DNA of 64,000 bases from Ephydatia muelleri (taxonomy: Eukaryota > Porifera > Demospongiae > Spongillida > Spongillidae): the NCBI GenBank assembly GCA_013339895.1, contig JABACO010000011.1, positions 6,915,794-6,979,793 of the forward strand, given 5' to 3'. The position numbers were made by a program, and so were the translations under genes. The notes under the pieces were generated by a model that was not told the origin of the DNA, did no database searches, and was given only the letters and a program-made list of their open reading frames with translations. Below, in pieces: positions 11,787 through 23,320 of the stretch (positions are counted from its first letter, which is position 1; each line of letters opens with the position of its first letter).

Positions 11787-14700
11787 AGAGAGAGAGAGAG
11801 AGAGAGCGAGAGAGATTATAGAGAGAGATAGAGAAGCAGAGATATACGAGCGCTCTCTAACTCATGACACGCCCTTCACTTCGCTCTTTAGCGTCCGTCC
11901 TATCATCTAGCTACCTCTGAGCACACAACTTGTCCCCACTACACCCCCGCCCTCCCAGTATCATCTTACCACTCTCTGACACAGCTTTGTATCCAGATAA
12001 CCAACTATGCAATAGAAGAAAGAGCGAAAGTCTTATAATGTTAAGCTATGCAGGCGCATGATTGCCCAAGATGGACAGGGGTCATTTCAAATCAAATCAT
12101 CACGCCTTTTAACAAAAACTGTTGTTTAAAAAAAAAAAAATAAGAGGTGCTACCCTGATTTTTGGGGCATACACTTACTACACTACATACTCTTGCAACT
12201 GGCAACAAAGAGGGTCAGGACATTAGACATGAATTCAAATTGCACAGAAGGTGGAGATAAGAAAGGAATTTTCAAAATGAATCTTTTGGATATACACATT
12301 TTGTTGCATTATCTAGCACAAAAACTGTTTCACTTTCAATCTAATAAACATTTCATCATTACGCATGAACAGCCCATAATCAATTCTATGTTTCATGCTA
12401 ATGTTACCCTAGGACTAACAGGCCCAGAGATATTAATAAACAAACATACAAAGTGAATGCAAAACATCGAAACTTTAAGACCTTATATTTGGTAACAACA
12501 TTACTTGCCTAAACATAAAAAAAATTAAGCCAAATCAGAGGACATAATGGCAAAAGTGTAATGATTTTGACGTGGAATGACCCGACATAAAGAGATTGGA
12601 TATCAGGAGTTGTTAAACCAACCCTCAGCCTCTTTCATTGTACTCATTCTATTTTTTTTTGGGGCGGGGGGGGGGAAGGGGAGGGCCTTATGTTCACTGA
12701 ATCAAGGAGCCCAAAATTAAAATGAGCTGTTTTCATGGACAATCGCAAACCCCTCCAGCATTTCCCCTCCCCCTCATAATCAATTTATTGGAATAGCTCA
12801 CCTGTTCCATCAGTCTTTTCAACAATGTACTTTCCTTTGGGAAGCTTTTCGTGGGTCATGAGGAGCACCATGACGACCTCCCCACTCATCACAGCTATGT
12901 GCTCCTTTGTGGCGGTGGGATAGTCTAAGAGGAGCTCCACTGCAAACAGTGGCTGGGTCTCCATGGTGAGAGGATATTGCTAAAAAAGAATGTTTAGCAT
13001 GGAAATGATTATCGGACCAATGAGATATGTGATGTTACGTGTATGTATGGGAATGAATGTGATTGGGTAACTGTACGAAAGAGATGGTGTACATGTACTA
13101 ATGCTCATAGACAAAAATGTATTCGTGACTAGGTAATCAAAAACTCACTTTGAGCTGCTTTAGACATTTTTGTTTGGTCTTCAAAATGACCTCCTTCTTC
13201 TTCTTTTCCTCTTTCTCCTTTTCCTTCCTCTTCTTCTCTTCCTCCTTCAGCTGCCGACGCTCACTCTTGGACAGACCTCTGAGTGGGTTTGGAGTAGGAT
13301 GAAGTGAAGATTGGGGGTGGAGGAGGAGTACATTGTTTTAAAGGAAATGACGACACAGAGCAAATCAACCCATCTTACTTGCTCTTCCTGTCAGGAGTGG
13401 GTGAAGCTGAGGGAGATTCAGGGACTTCAGGTAGTGAAGGTAGTTGGAGCGATGCCATATTTTGTGATGTAGATGACTGTGTAAGTGGGGAAGCAGCAGA
13501 GTTTCCATCAGTTTCATCTCTGTGGAACAAGGATTTGTGCAGTCACACATGCTATCATTATGAAGTCAGCATGTTTACCCTAGTGGTTCAGGCTCCCATG
13601 AAGACGGGTTTGCCTATGGTGAAGAGAACATGACAAGCACACATTAAAGAGTGCATTAAGAAAGATACAAATAAAGACCAAGAAAATCAACAATCTTTGA
13701 TCCCTGAGGTATACTCTGCACGGAAGTACTTCCACTATCAAGTGCAAGTACTTCCAGCTAGTGGAAGTACTTGCAGAATATTGTCTATTACAGATTATAT
13801 CCAGAGCTTCATGTGGTCATTAAAAAAAAATCAAAAACAATTTAACTTTCAACAAGCATTCAGTTGGATGATAACTGCAAGCTCAATGCAAATTCTAAAC
13901 TGCACATAAAATAAAAAAACAACTCATTTGTCTTGAAACAAAAAAGTAAAAGGCCATACCACTTTAACTAAAAGATTATTATGTCTTCGACACTTAACCA
14001 CTGTTAATAAATTGATGTGGTAGATGCAAGGGACCTAACTGCACATCTGCATGTCTGTCTCTGCTGAACATCCCCACATCGTAATTTAACAATCTTCCCA
14101 GTACCACTAGGTGCAAACTGAGCACGTCTCTGCCACATGCCTGCCCTGGTGTGGACACCACCATTACCTCTCTCTCCATCTCTTCTTCCTCCTCCTCAGC
14201 CGTGATGGGGATGGGAGGTAGTGCTACGGTCAGAGGACTGGAAGGTTTGGGCGGTGGAGGGGGCGGGGTTTGCTGTTGGACATCGTCGTAGAGCTCCTCC
14301 GTCACCACTGCTCCTCCCTCTTCCTCATTCCTCTCCCGATTGGTCTCTGAAGCACTACGGGGAAATAGAGAGGCAATTGCACATTCATGGTACATCGTGG
14401 CAGTGAAAGCACACACCCCAACCACCTCCTCCCCCTTCCCATCCTAGTCCTTTCCATGCAGACGTAAGCACTGTGCTTTAACCCCGTGCAGTTTTACACA
14501 TCAAAGTTACGTCAGCTTGAACGGAACTCTACTATGACATAGACGAGCAGCGGTAGTGCACATCATTTGGTGTGCATTATTAGAAAGCTTTCCAAACCCT
14601 TGCATGTACCGGAGAACTGCTAGATGGCTGACAGCTTCAAACTTAGAGCCTACCGGCACGAGGCACAACCGTGCATTTGTAGTAATGAGCACTTGTAGGA

Positions 14701-17700
14701 GGGTAGGGTTGATAGTGGGAGGGGTGGGGTTGATGGTGGTGGGAGGGGTAGGGTTGATGGGGGGGGGTGGTGATGGTGGGAGGGTAGGGTGATGGTGGGA
14801 GGGGTAGGGTGATGGTGGGAGAGGTGGGGGTGAGGTGGGAGGGGTAGGGTTGATGGTGGGAGGGGGGGGGTAGGGGTGGGGAGAGGGGGGGGTGGGGAGG
14901 GGGAGGTAGGGTGAGGGGGGAGAGGGGGGGGTGGAGGGGGGAGGGGGAGGGGGGAGGTGGGGGGGGTGGGGGGGGGGTGAGGGAGAGGGGGGGGGTGATG
15001 GGGGGAGGGGGGGGTGGGGGGGGGAGGGGTAGGGGATGGGGGGAGGGGGGGGGGGAGGGGAGGGAGGGGGGGAGGGGGGGGGAGGGGGGGGGTTGGGGGG
15101 GAGGGTGGGGTGATGGGGGGAGGGGTGGGGTTGATGGTGGGAGGGGTAGGGTGGGTGAGGGGTGGGAGGGGGGGGGTTGATGGGGGAGGGGTGGGGTTGA
15201 TGGTGGGAGGGGTGGGGTTGAGGTGGGAGGGGGGGGGGGGGGGGGGGGGGATGGTGGGGGGGTGGGGTGATGGGTGGGGGGGGGGGTTGATGGTGGGAGG
15301 GGTGGGGTTGATGGTGGGAGGGGGGGGTTGATGGTGGGAGGGGTGGGGTTGATGGTGGGAGGGGTGGGGTTGATGGTGGGAGGGGTGGGGTTGATGGTGG
15401 GAGGGGTGGGGTGGGAGGGGTAGGGTTGATGGTGGGAGGGGGGTAGGGTTGATGGTGGGACGGGTACGGTGTCAACGACAAAAGTTATGGAATGAACGAT
15501 TATGCAATGTGATTTAATGCAGCATCCAAGTGCAATCAGTATATTCGACTTGTATCTAAATTATTAAAACAATGGGCCCCTCTGGAGACTTGCACATTGT
15601 GAAATAGTATTCATCAATAGCTGCTAATTCTCATAGGATTAGTGTGACCAACCAATGCATGCATATGCTAATTCCTCAATTAAAGTGCTATAATCTGGTT
15701 AGCACATTTACCTGGGAGGGGCAGATGGGGGAGGAGGGGGCACTGCGTCTTCGTAGAGTTCTTCCTGCACTTCAGAACCAGGAGGAGGGGGCACTGCGTC
15801 TTCGTACAGCTCGGCCTGGACTATGGATGGCTTCTTCGCTGGGGCAGGAGGAGGGACTGTGTCTTCGTAGAGTTCTTCATCACTCACAGATGGTTGTTTG
15901 CCTCGAGCTGGGACTGTGTCTTCGTACAGCTCGTCCTGAACTTCGGATGGTTTCCCCCCTGGCACTGTGTCGTCGTAGAGTTCATCCTGGACTTCGTCAC
16001 TCCCAGGTGGTTGATTGCCTCGAGCTGGAGGAACCGTGTCCTCGTACAGCTCTTCCTGATCTTCATTGGCTTGTGATGGTTTCACCGCTGGAGGAGGGGG
16101 TGGAGTACTTTTAGCAGGCAAGGTGGGAAGGGCTGAGAAGAAGGCAAGAGATTTGCATAGAAGAGGAGTTGGGGATAAAAAAAAAAGAGTGATTACAAGT
16201 AGGAACATTTTGATTTAAAATGGTCTTAGTAGTTTAAACAGGCCCAGTACAAAAGGATAGTCATTAGAAGACTGTAACACTTACCACCTCGTCCTGGCTT
16301 TGTGTTCCTTGAGGGCAGTGGTGGGGGTTTATTGGAGTCGACCATTTCCAGCGGACGACGCCTGACCTTCTGAAGCGGTCCCATCGTGGGGGTGGGTTCT
16401 GCCGAAGTCTTCATTACGGGCGTAGGTGGATTTGGGTGTGTTGGCAACAGTGGAGAAGGAGGGGGCGTTTGCTCTCTTTCTGGCGGCAACTGAAAAGAAT
16501 TAGTTTTCTCTGTTAGCTTCTTAGGAGGCACATTCCCTTCTGAGGACACTGGCGAGGGTGGGATTGGTGTTATTGGGGAGGGTGGCCATTGTCGCTTTTG
16601 AATAGGCGAAGGAATAGCTGTTTGGGGCATCGATGGAAGAGGCTTGTCAGGGATAGGCTTGTCTGATGGCGGAGGTATGGGAGTGGTCTTCTCTTCATTG
16701 CCATCCACACTGACCGGCTGCTTGGGAGGAAGCTGTGGTCGAGAGATTGGTTCAGTGCCCTCCACAAGAGTCCTAGGCTTGAGAGGTGGGCGCGGTTTGT
16801 CGGCCTTTGGTGAGCTGGTCAATGAAGCATTCAATGGCCCAGATTTAAGAGGTACTGGTGGTTGGGACCAGGACTTCTCCGCCACGTCAGCCTTCTGTTC
16901 TGGTTCCGGGATAGGTTTAGGTTGGGCAGCTTTTGGTTCTGGTTCCAGAATGGGCTTGCTTTGAACAACATTCTGTTCTGGTTCTGGAATGGGCTTGGGT
17001 TGGGCAGCCCTTGGTTTTGGTTCTGGAATGGGCTTGGGTTGGGCAGCCTTCTGTTCTGGCTCCGTGGTTAGGGCAGCTTCTTCAACCTGCTGTACTACGC
17101 TCCTAGATGCAGGTTTTGGTGGTGGCTTAGGGTGGCTCGCTGATCGTTCAGCTGCTTGAGCTGGAGGGTCCGATAGGGTCTTCGGTGGCAATTGCACCGG
17201 TTTGGGCTTGGGTAAGGGTTTAGGTTGGGTCACAGCCTCATCAGAGGGAAGCTCTTCTGCAGCCTTCCCCGAAGCTTGGTGCGGTTCACGTGGCTTCCGT
17301 GCAGCGGTGGGCGGTGTATTTGAGGGTTGCGCTTTGGGAGGGAGCTGCCTTGTTGCTACAGCAGGTGGCCTCTCATTCTCCCTCTCCTCAGCAGGTGGTA
17401 GCGGTGGCAGAACCTTGGCACTAGAAGGGTCCTCTACGCCATTCACCTCATCGCTGTGTGGCAACATCGAAAAGCGTTTTTCCAACTCAGACTTCTCTTC
17501 GAGCGACGTGGTGGACCTGCTGTCCTCCCCGGGGGGCTTCTTTCTGAGCAGCTGCCCCGCCCAAGGAGGGTGAGTGTCCTCGTCTGTCTTACCTTTCTGT
17601 TGCATCTTCTCCTCCAAGTCCTTTATGGAGTCCAGGGTACTTCCTGACCTCCTCTTAGCCACCTGCTGTATCTCACTCGGGTTAATGCCACCGCTCCCGG

Positions 17701-17965
17701 TATTTTTCTTTGGTGGGGGAGGAGGTTTCACCTTTGCTCTCTCGACCTTTGGTGAACTAGGGGTGGTGGTGGTGATGGAGGTGGTTGGTGCCCTCTGTGG
17801 GGCAATGGGTGGGCGTGCACTCGCTGCTTTGTGTGGGGGCATGGTGGACACGGGAGGGGGCTCCGGGTCTGCTTGGCCTGACATGTCGGAGGAGGCTGGG
17901 AGGTCCTCGTAAAAGTCCTCCTGGGGGATGCTATCATTGGGTAGCTCTTCGTAGAGTTCAGACAT
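10617..17965 (-). CDS. FYB/ADAP-like adaptor protein (multi-exon)
   Basis: Proposed exons, 5' to 3': 16285-17965, 15712-16132, 14168-14354, 13379-13519, 13149-13278, 12802-12979, 11087-11263, 10617-10666. Most junctions agree in phase. Exon 1 opens MSELYEELPNDS and is long and Pro/Lys-rich, with PxxP motifs. Exon 2 carries six copies of an ELYEDTVP-type motif. Exon 3 has ELYDDVQQQ, an exact YDDV motif, the type that binds the SLP-76 SH2 domain in ADAP. The 13149-13278 exon encodes a Lys/Glu coiled segment. The 12802-12979 exon encodes an SH3-like core (LFAVELLLDY...SGEVVMVLL). The tail holds DIYESLG and ends TYEALPDESDA. The order (acidic/Pro-rich, YxxV, basic coil, divergent SH3) is that of FYB/PRAM adaptors, which link receptor signalling to integrins and actin. 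Phase between exons 14168-14354 and 13379-13519 does not match, so a small exon may be missing. An upstream exon beyond the (TG)n tract is also possible. Confidence 0.75.
13744..13774. other. Perfect 13-bp stem hairpin
   Basis: 'gcaagtacttcca' (13744-13756), a 5-base loop, then its exact reverse complement (13762-13774). A related palindrome 'ggaagtacttcc' lies just upstream at 13722-13733. It sits in an intron of the FYB-like gene. It could be a tiny foldback element or an RNA hairpin; no function is claimed. Confidence 0.6.
14697..15467. repeat. G-rich minisatellite, intronic
   Basis: About 770 bases built on a 'ggtggggttgatggtgggag' unit that decays in the middle (14870-15250) into almost pure G with scattered A and T. 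It lies in the intron between the 15712-16132 and 14168-14354 exons of the FYB-like gene. Runs of three or more G recur throughout, so G-quadruplex formation is likely on this strand. Length and order may be unreliable in the assembly. Confidence 0.9.
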
Positions 17966-17973
17966 GTGCCTGG

Positions 17974-17977
<4 letters not shown>

Positions 17978-18021
<44 letters not shown>

Positions 18022-18064
18022 TGCGTGCATGTGTGTGTGTGTGTGTGCATGTGGTGTGTGTGGT
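17978..18064. repeat. (TG)n microsatellite next to an exon
   Basis: TG dinucleotides with 'acgtgcgtgcatg' interruptions. On the minus strand the CA tract runs directly into the acceptor 'aggccag' in front of the first recognised FYB-like exon. Confidence 0.9.
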
Positions 18065-18287
18065 GTAAGAGATTTGCTTATGACTCAACAATTCAGTGGC
18101 TCTCCTAACACTCCCACAACATCCCTCCTGGTCTGGTCTCTTTCTGTAGCAACTTTAACAGTGACAAAGTTTTATTCCCAACATCAATTCAATCCAAATC
18201 GATACCTGATAGCGTGCACACGATTCTGGTGGAAAGTTAAAAACCCACACCACTTTCACTGAATGGCTTCTGAGCATTACGCATAGC

Positions 18288-18475
18288 GTATATTAGGGGG
18301 GAGTGTTCACTTCAAACGTGGCGCCGAACCTTACCAAGCGTTTGCATCTCTCGGCACAAAATGAAAAAACACTACACGGGGTCTGTCTGTATGTGCCGAG
18401 ATATGCAAACGCTTGGTAAGATTCGGCACCGCATTCGAAGTGAAGGGTGGCGAACATTCCCCCCTGGAGAATATA
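18288..18475. repeat. Large inverted repeat (foldback/MITE-like)
   Basis: The left arm (18288-18358) and right arm (18392-18475) are near-complementary. The inner part is strongest: 'accaagcgtttgcat' on the left against 'atgcaaacgcttggt' on the right, flanked by matching 'cggcaca/tgtgccg'. The outer arms also match ('tatatta...ggggg' against 'ccccc...aatata'). The loop is about 33 bases. It lies in intergenic DNA upstream of the FYB-like gene. Transcription would give a hairpin of roughly 70 base pairs. No protein is encoded. Confidence 0.8.
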
Positions 18476-20469
18476 CCTTAATCTACCCTATACCTAAACA
18501 GACCCCCACATGCTCACGTGGATTCACACATTGGTATGCTTGCACGCGTCTAAAAAAGATTTGCATCCACTGTCCGGGGCACAAAGCAAAGGACCCCATT
18601 GTGTTGTGCGTATGCAGTCAGATACGGACACACGCACGGTTCTTACCTAGAGAGCCACCTGGTTTGCTGATGGTCTCGAGTGACCAATCGTGCAGCAAAG
18701 GAGAAACATGCACAACCACCTACACAAATGCAATTCTATCACCCGCACGCCCGCATGTAAACCGCACGTGCCACTGTGGGGGAGGCGGCTCGTGCAGGAT
18801 GTTGATTTCACAAAGAAATGCTTATTTCTCTCTTGGGCCGGGCCCTCACACGTTGTAATACGCAAAGCCTTTACTTTGGTTCAATGGCCATTTAATTGAG
18901 CGTTGGCCTCTACTAAATGTGCAGAACTTAGTATTCTGCGGGCTTGGGTCGGGTTGAAACCCGCAAACCTCTCACTCGAAAAGGGAATTCACAAGACATT
19001 AGCTGCAGTGAGCGTGCATGATGCATCGTCAGCTGTCGGATAGTCAAGGGGCCATTTGAATAGCTCTTAGGCGCTCAAGCAGCAGACGCGCGAAAAGGGA
19101 ATGAAGAGATACAGCTCTAGGCGTGTGCAGAACTTAATAAATCCACCCCCACTCCTACCCACGCCAGCAAAATAAATAAAACTACAACACATCCCGTGCC
19201 CCACCCACTCAATCTATCACCTCACAACTGAGTAGTTGGCTGACCACAAGGCCTAATTAACTTTGAGCGCTTCTTTACTAAATGCACTAAACACAATACA
19301 ACAAACGTACGGAATATTTAGTGTCTTGTCCTTTCTCAAATCCTCCGGTTGACTCACCGACAGCAGATTACGTTAAACATGAACGTCTGGCCAATCAATG
19401 TGGGCTCCTCCCCTTAACAACACAGACTGCAGCAGTCATGCAATCGCATTCACGACTTGTTGCACTTTCGCATGAATTAGAACTGAATTGGATTGCCTAA
19501 ATAGATGCGCAAGATATTTCCAGATCTCAGGATAAGCACAGGTATTCAGTGTGTATGGGCCAACTGCTGAATAAAGTAAGACTGCAGTAGTCTCGTTTCC
19601 AGCCCGATATATTTTCGCAGCACCACATGCAGTAAGGTCTGAAAGGAGGCCATGAAAAATTAAACGTTATTATTTAATTGACAAAGTGCATGTTATAGAA
19701 TACACGACTCAAGGAAGGATAAAGATCCCTCGGCTATCATTAATTTTTTAACCTCCAAATGTCAGGACATTGTTCTTAACTAAGGATGGTGTCAGAATAC
19801 GAGATGGGAGCTCCATGGCTATAACCATCATTGACTAGTAACAAGCGGTTATCTGCCAAGTCAATGTGGGGGAAACTGAAGGCATAAAAGTTAATTATAC
19901 CATCTGAACGGCACAGCAGTCATCCAGCTTTCAGAAAATATGATAACTCTATTATAATGTACGCAAAAGTCACGTGTACATAAGGAACATCATCCCATGT
20001 GCGTGTTATATGTGCAGTCTGTGTGTACATACCCTGCATGGGTGCAGTCTACATGTATGTGTTTAAAGCCCTTTTAAATAAGGGAATACTGAAAGCAAAA
20101 ACTAAACATGCAATAGCCGTTGCTTGAGGAGCCAATTTCGCAACCATGCAAATAGATTTATATTAATAATGAAGCTAACCGAAAGTAATGCTCTTCAAAG
20201 AATGATACAAATTCCATGTTTTAGAACTTAAAAAAAAAAAAAAAAAAGAGTCTGATTGTCCTCCACCCACGCGATCTGCTGACTGCGGGGGTCGATCGCT
20301 CCATTAGCGCGGGAGCCATTACTAAAATTAGTGGGATAGGGGCGCTACTTCTATCAATAGCGAACTCGTGTGGGGAGGGGGAGGGGCATTATATCATAAG
20401 TGAGGTGGCATAAAGCATCCGCCCTTTCCTTTCAGTACTCATTATAGAACAGAAAATACTCATTTCACG
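18476..20469. other. Intergenic, no gene seen
   Basis: Reading frames are short and unlike proteins. A poly-A run lies at 20231-20246. The 20300-20469 part is probably the 3' untranslated region of the fucosyltransferase gene, which ends at 20470 on the minus strand. Confidence 0.45.
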
Positions 20470-21864
20470 CTACCATCGATCACAGTGCAATGCTGCATCA
20501 ACCTCCCCTTGGGTCCCACCCCTTGCAATGATGGCTGACACTGTCTTGATTTCATCCTTGTGGCAGAGAGCCTTGTGCTTCCAGACGTCCTTATCTATGC
20601 CATCCTGGTCCCCAGTCCGCAAGGGTGTCAGTAAAGATGGAAATGGAATGGAGCAATTGAAGTGTCTGTGGTTGGCTACCATGGAAACAGGGTGCATCCT
20701 GGAAACAGCCTCCTGCTTCCTCTTGAGAACAGTATCGCAAACGAAGCACTCATAAGCACTTGTAAAATCGTGATACCACGAGGTCTTGTGACCGCCTACC
20801 CAAGAGCGCTGAGTCATGTGATCCAGGAGTCTCTTGTTGGTAACACCACTCCTCTTGAACTCAAGGTATCGCTCATACTCTTCATCATTCTGGTCCAGAT
20901 AGAGAAGGTACTCTGCCAAGTCTTTTGGACTGCTAAAGTGATCAGCTACTATCACAGAGTGTTCTACGTCCGGTGCCCAGTCCAGAATTGTGGGAGATCC
21001 ACACACTATTGGGACAGAGCCAGCAACAAGTGGTCTCCAGAACTTCTCTGTGATATAGTCCTCACAGATGGCATTCTCAAAGGATATGGAAAACTTGTAC
21101 TTTGCATGAAGTTTATAAATCTCCTCCGAGGAGAAAGTTAATGAATTCAGCAGATGGTCGGGGAGGTCTTTGTTGTGCAAACAACGTCCATAGGAGTCCA
21201 CCTTAACGTACTTCATCAGTTCCTGTATGTACGTATCCCTGTCAGATGGAGGGTCGCAGTTCGAATTCAGATACATCACCAGCCCCATATCTCCTCTGCT
21301 CTTCTGCGACGTGGGCACGCTCACAGGACTGACGAGGCGCTCGATGGTGTCAAGATGGCGCGACACCAGCGGGAAGTCGGAGTACCTGCTCCATGTGGAC
21401 GTGACGTTAAACAGACCTATGCCTTCCTCGTAGATGAGCGGCCAGTTGTTCCTGGGCGACTCGTCTATCAGCAACGCCCACAACGGCCCACTAAGTCTGC
21501 GCGGCAAAGGGAGGTCCTTCCAGTCCATCATGGTACCTTCGAACACGATGGCACCCGTGTTCGGGTTGTCCACTTCCGTGCGGCTGTGAGTAACGAAGCA
21601 TTTCCCCAGCTGGCAAGCGCGCTCCGCCCTGCTGAAGGGAGTGAACGGCGTCCACCAGAGGACGATGGGGATATCCGTTCGAGTTTCCGGAGCGAGGAAT
21701 ACCGGTTTGTACCTACGATGCGGAGCTCCCTGGTCTGGATCCCATTGTTGCTGCAGGATGATAAACGCTGCGATGGCCAATAGTCCCAAACAGTACCACA
21801 AAAGTTGCTGTCGTCGTCTAAATATAGCCATTCGACGACACGCATGTCGACACACGCGTCTCAT
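20470..21864 (-). CDS. Alpha-1,3-fucosyltransferase, FUT10/FUT11 type
   Basis: A single uninterrupted 464-codon frame. It would transfer fucose from GDP-fucose to protein or glycan acceptors in the ER/Golgi; FUT10 and FUT11 act on EMI-domain proteins as POFUT3/POFUT4. The N-terminus is a type II membrane layout: a basic cytosolic tail (MRRVCRHACRRM) and a hydrophobic anchor at about residues 20-38 (LLWYCLGLLAIAAFIIL). The GT10 donor-site motif FENAICEDYITEKFWRP is followed by GSVPIVCGSP and by LDQNDEEYERYL, as in the FUT10/11 group rather than the Lewis-type FUTs. A C-terminal ECFVCD cysteine motif, also shared with FUT10/11, follows. Length is close to human FUT10 and FUT11 (about 480-490). 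No introns are visible, although its neighbours are intron-rich. It could be a retrocopy or a lineage that lost introns. I cannot choose between FUT10 and FUT11. Confidence 0.93.
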   Translation of the reverse strand: MRRVCRHACRRMAIFRRRQQLLWYCLGLLAIAAFIILQQQWDPDQGAPHRRYKPVFLAPETRTDIPIVLWWTPFTPFSRAERACQLGKCFVTHSRTEVDNPNTGAIVFEGTMMDWKDLPLPRRLSGPLWALLIDESPRNNWPLIYEEGIGLFNVTSTWSRYSDFPLVSRHLDTIERLVSPVSVPTSQKSRGDMGLVMYLNSNCDPPSDRDTYIQELMKYVKVDSYGRCLHNKDLPDHLLNSLTFSSEEIYKLHAKYKFSISFENAICEDYITEKFWRPLVAGSVPIVCGSPTILDWAPDVEHSVIVADHFSSPKDLAEYLLYLDQNDEEYERYLEFKRSGVTNKRLLDHMTQRSWVGGHKTSWYHDFTSAYECFVCDTVLKRKQEAVSRMHPVSMVANHRHFNCSIPFPSLLTPLRTGDQDGIDKDVWKHKALCHKDEIKTVSAIIARGGTQGEVDAALHCDRW

Positions 21865-23319
21865 AGCCGGTTAATTAAATGCCATTAATAAGTAGATGGG
21901 TCCTGAAAAAAAAAAAAGACCAGGCAATATGACAATGTGAATCGAAAGTGAAAAGTACAGACACTGATACGCACACAGGTGAAATGTGACACCACTCAGT
22001 GTGTTCTGTCGTGCAGTAAACTGGAGTCAACACTGGATTCATTGAGCTGGTAGGGCAACACAGGCTTCACGTGTCTACTGGCACTGTACTTGATCTGCGG
22101 GTATAGAAAAGCGCACAGACTGTCACTTTTGTGTCACACAACACCGTATCCTTAAGCATTCTCAATTTCTGCTCACAACCCTTTTGTTGAAGTCCATCAA
22201 TTTAACCCCATGGCACTCGTGAACGTCTCCAATACATACCATGCATGCACTTCACTACACATTGTCAATGACCAAAGTAAAATATCTGCACTACCTTTCT
22301 TAGGCAAAATAATTTGAATTAGAATAATTCCTGGTAACTTTCAAGTCAACATATCTAGACACATGACGGCTGTAAGCCCGGGAAATAATGACAGCACAAT
22401 GATGTATTTCTCCCATTAAAATTCATTTACATACACTGTGTATGTGCTCAATATCCTGTGCATATGGCATGCATAGTGTGAACACTAACTAGCCAAATGG
22501 ACATAGCATTGATGAGACAGTGTACAGGAAAAGAGGCCTAACGATTTATATATAGACGACTTTACAATCCCTTTGAAATCAAAACTTGAAAGAAAAAAAA
22601 CATCACCCTTTTCTTGGACACAATTCCCATACATTTAATTAAACACCAAGCCACTGACACACAAAAACGGGCAACACACTATGAATATGAACTGTCTGCC
22701 AAAAGCCCTTACTATTCAAAACATGTTAAGATGCTGCTGGGTATGTACACATCCCTGAATAATAGGTACGTGCTGTGTCGAGGGAGGCATTAAATGGAGG
22801 AGGCACTGGGGGACCAGCATGGGATGTAGCAGACAATGTGTGCATCTACTCCACGATGCATTGCTCCTCTTCGTCTGCTATCTCCAGTTCCCCTCACCCA
22901 TGTAGCCTATCCCTCACACACACCACTACCCCCCCACGTGCATCATGGAAGCAAACAGCATGTGGAGACGTTCCCTTTCCCCCTCCATACTGTTCCTCCA
23001 TTTCAAACGCTAGCCCACTTTGGCACATCAGCTTTGGCACATATTTACAAGAGCTTTTCGTTGGCAGTGCTGCAGTTATTAAACATTGAAGTCAACTGAC
23101 TGAAACAAATGGTTAAGATGGATTTATTTGATTGAGATTCATTCGTTAATAACAATCGTGCATAATGGTGTGTTAGATATGGTTATTATAATTAGTTATG
23201 ACTTTCTTGTCTCGAATGTGGGCATTTAATTTGATGTGGTGGTGTATGATCAAACTATTGTATTTCAATTTTGTTCCCCTCTTCCTCCAAAGGTACGCTT
23301 ATTTGTTCAGTTTGGTAAT
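21865..23319. other. Intergenic, no gene seen
   Basis: The part next to 21865 should contain the fucosyltransferase promoter; no TATA motif is obvious. Poly-A runs occur at 21906-21917 and 22591-22600. The rest has only short frames. Confidence 0.4.
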
Positions 23320-23320
23320 G

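Noticed and set aside
14507..15481. Long proline/histidine/serine-rich ORF on the minus strand
   Set aside because: It is a translation of the intronic G-rich repeat, with no conserved sequence and interrupted exon structure around it.
20528..21783. Plus-strand ORFs across the fucosyltransferase
   Set aside because: They are antisense shadows of the minus-strand gene, which has clear family motifs over its full length.
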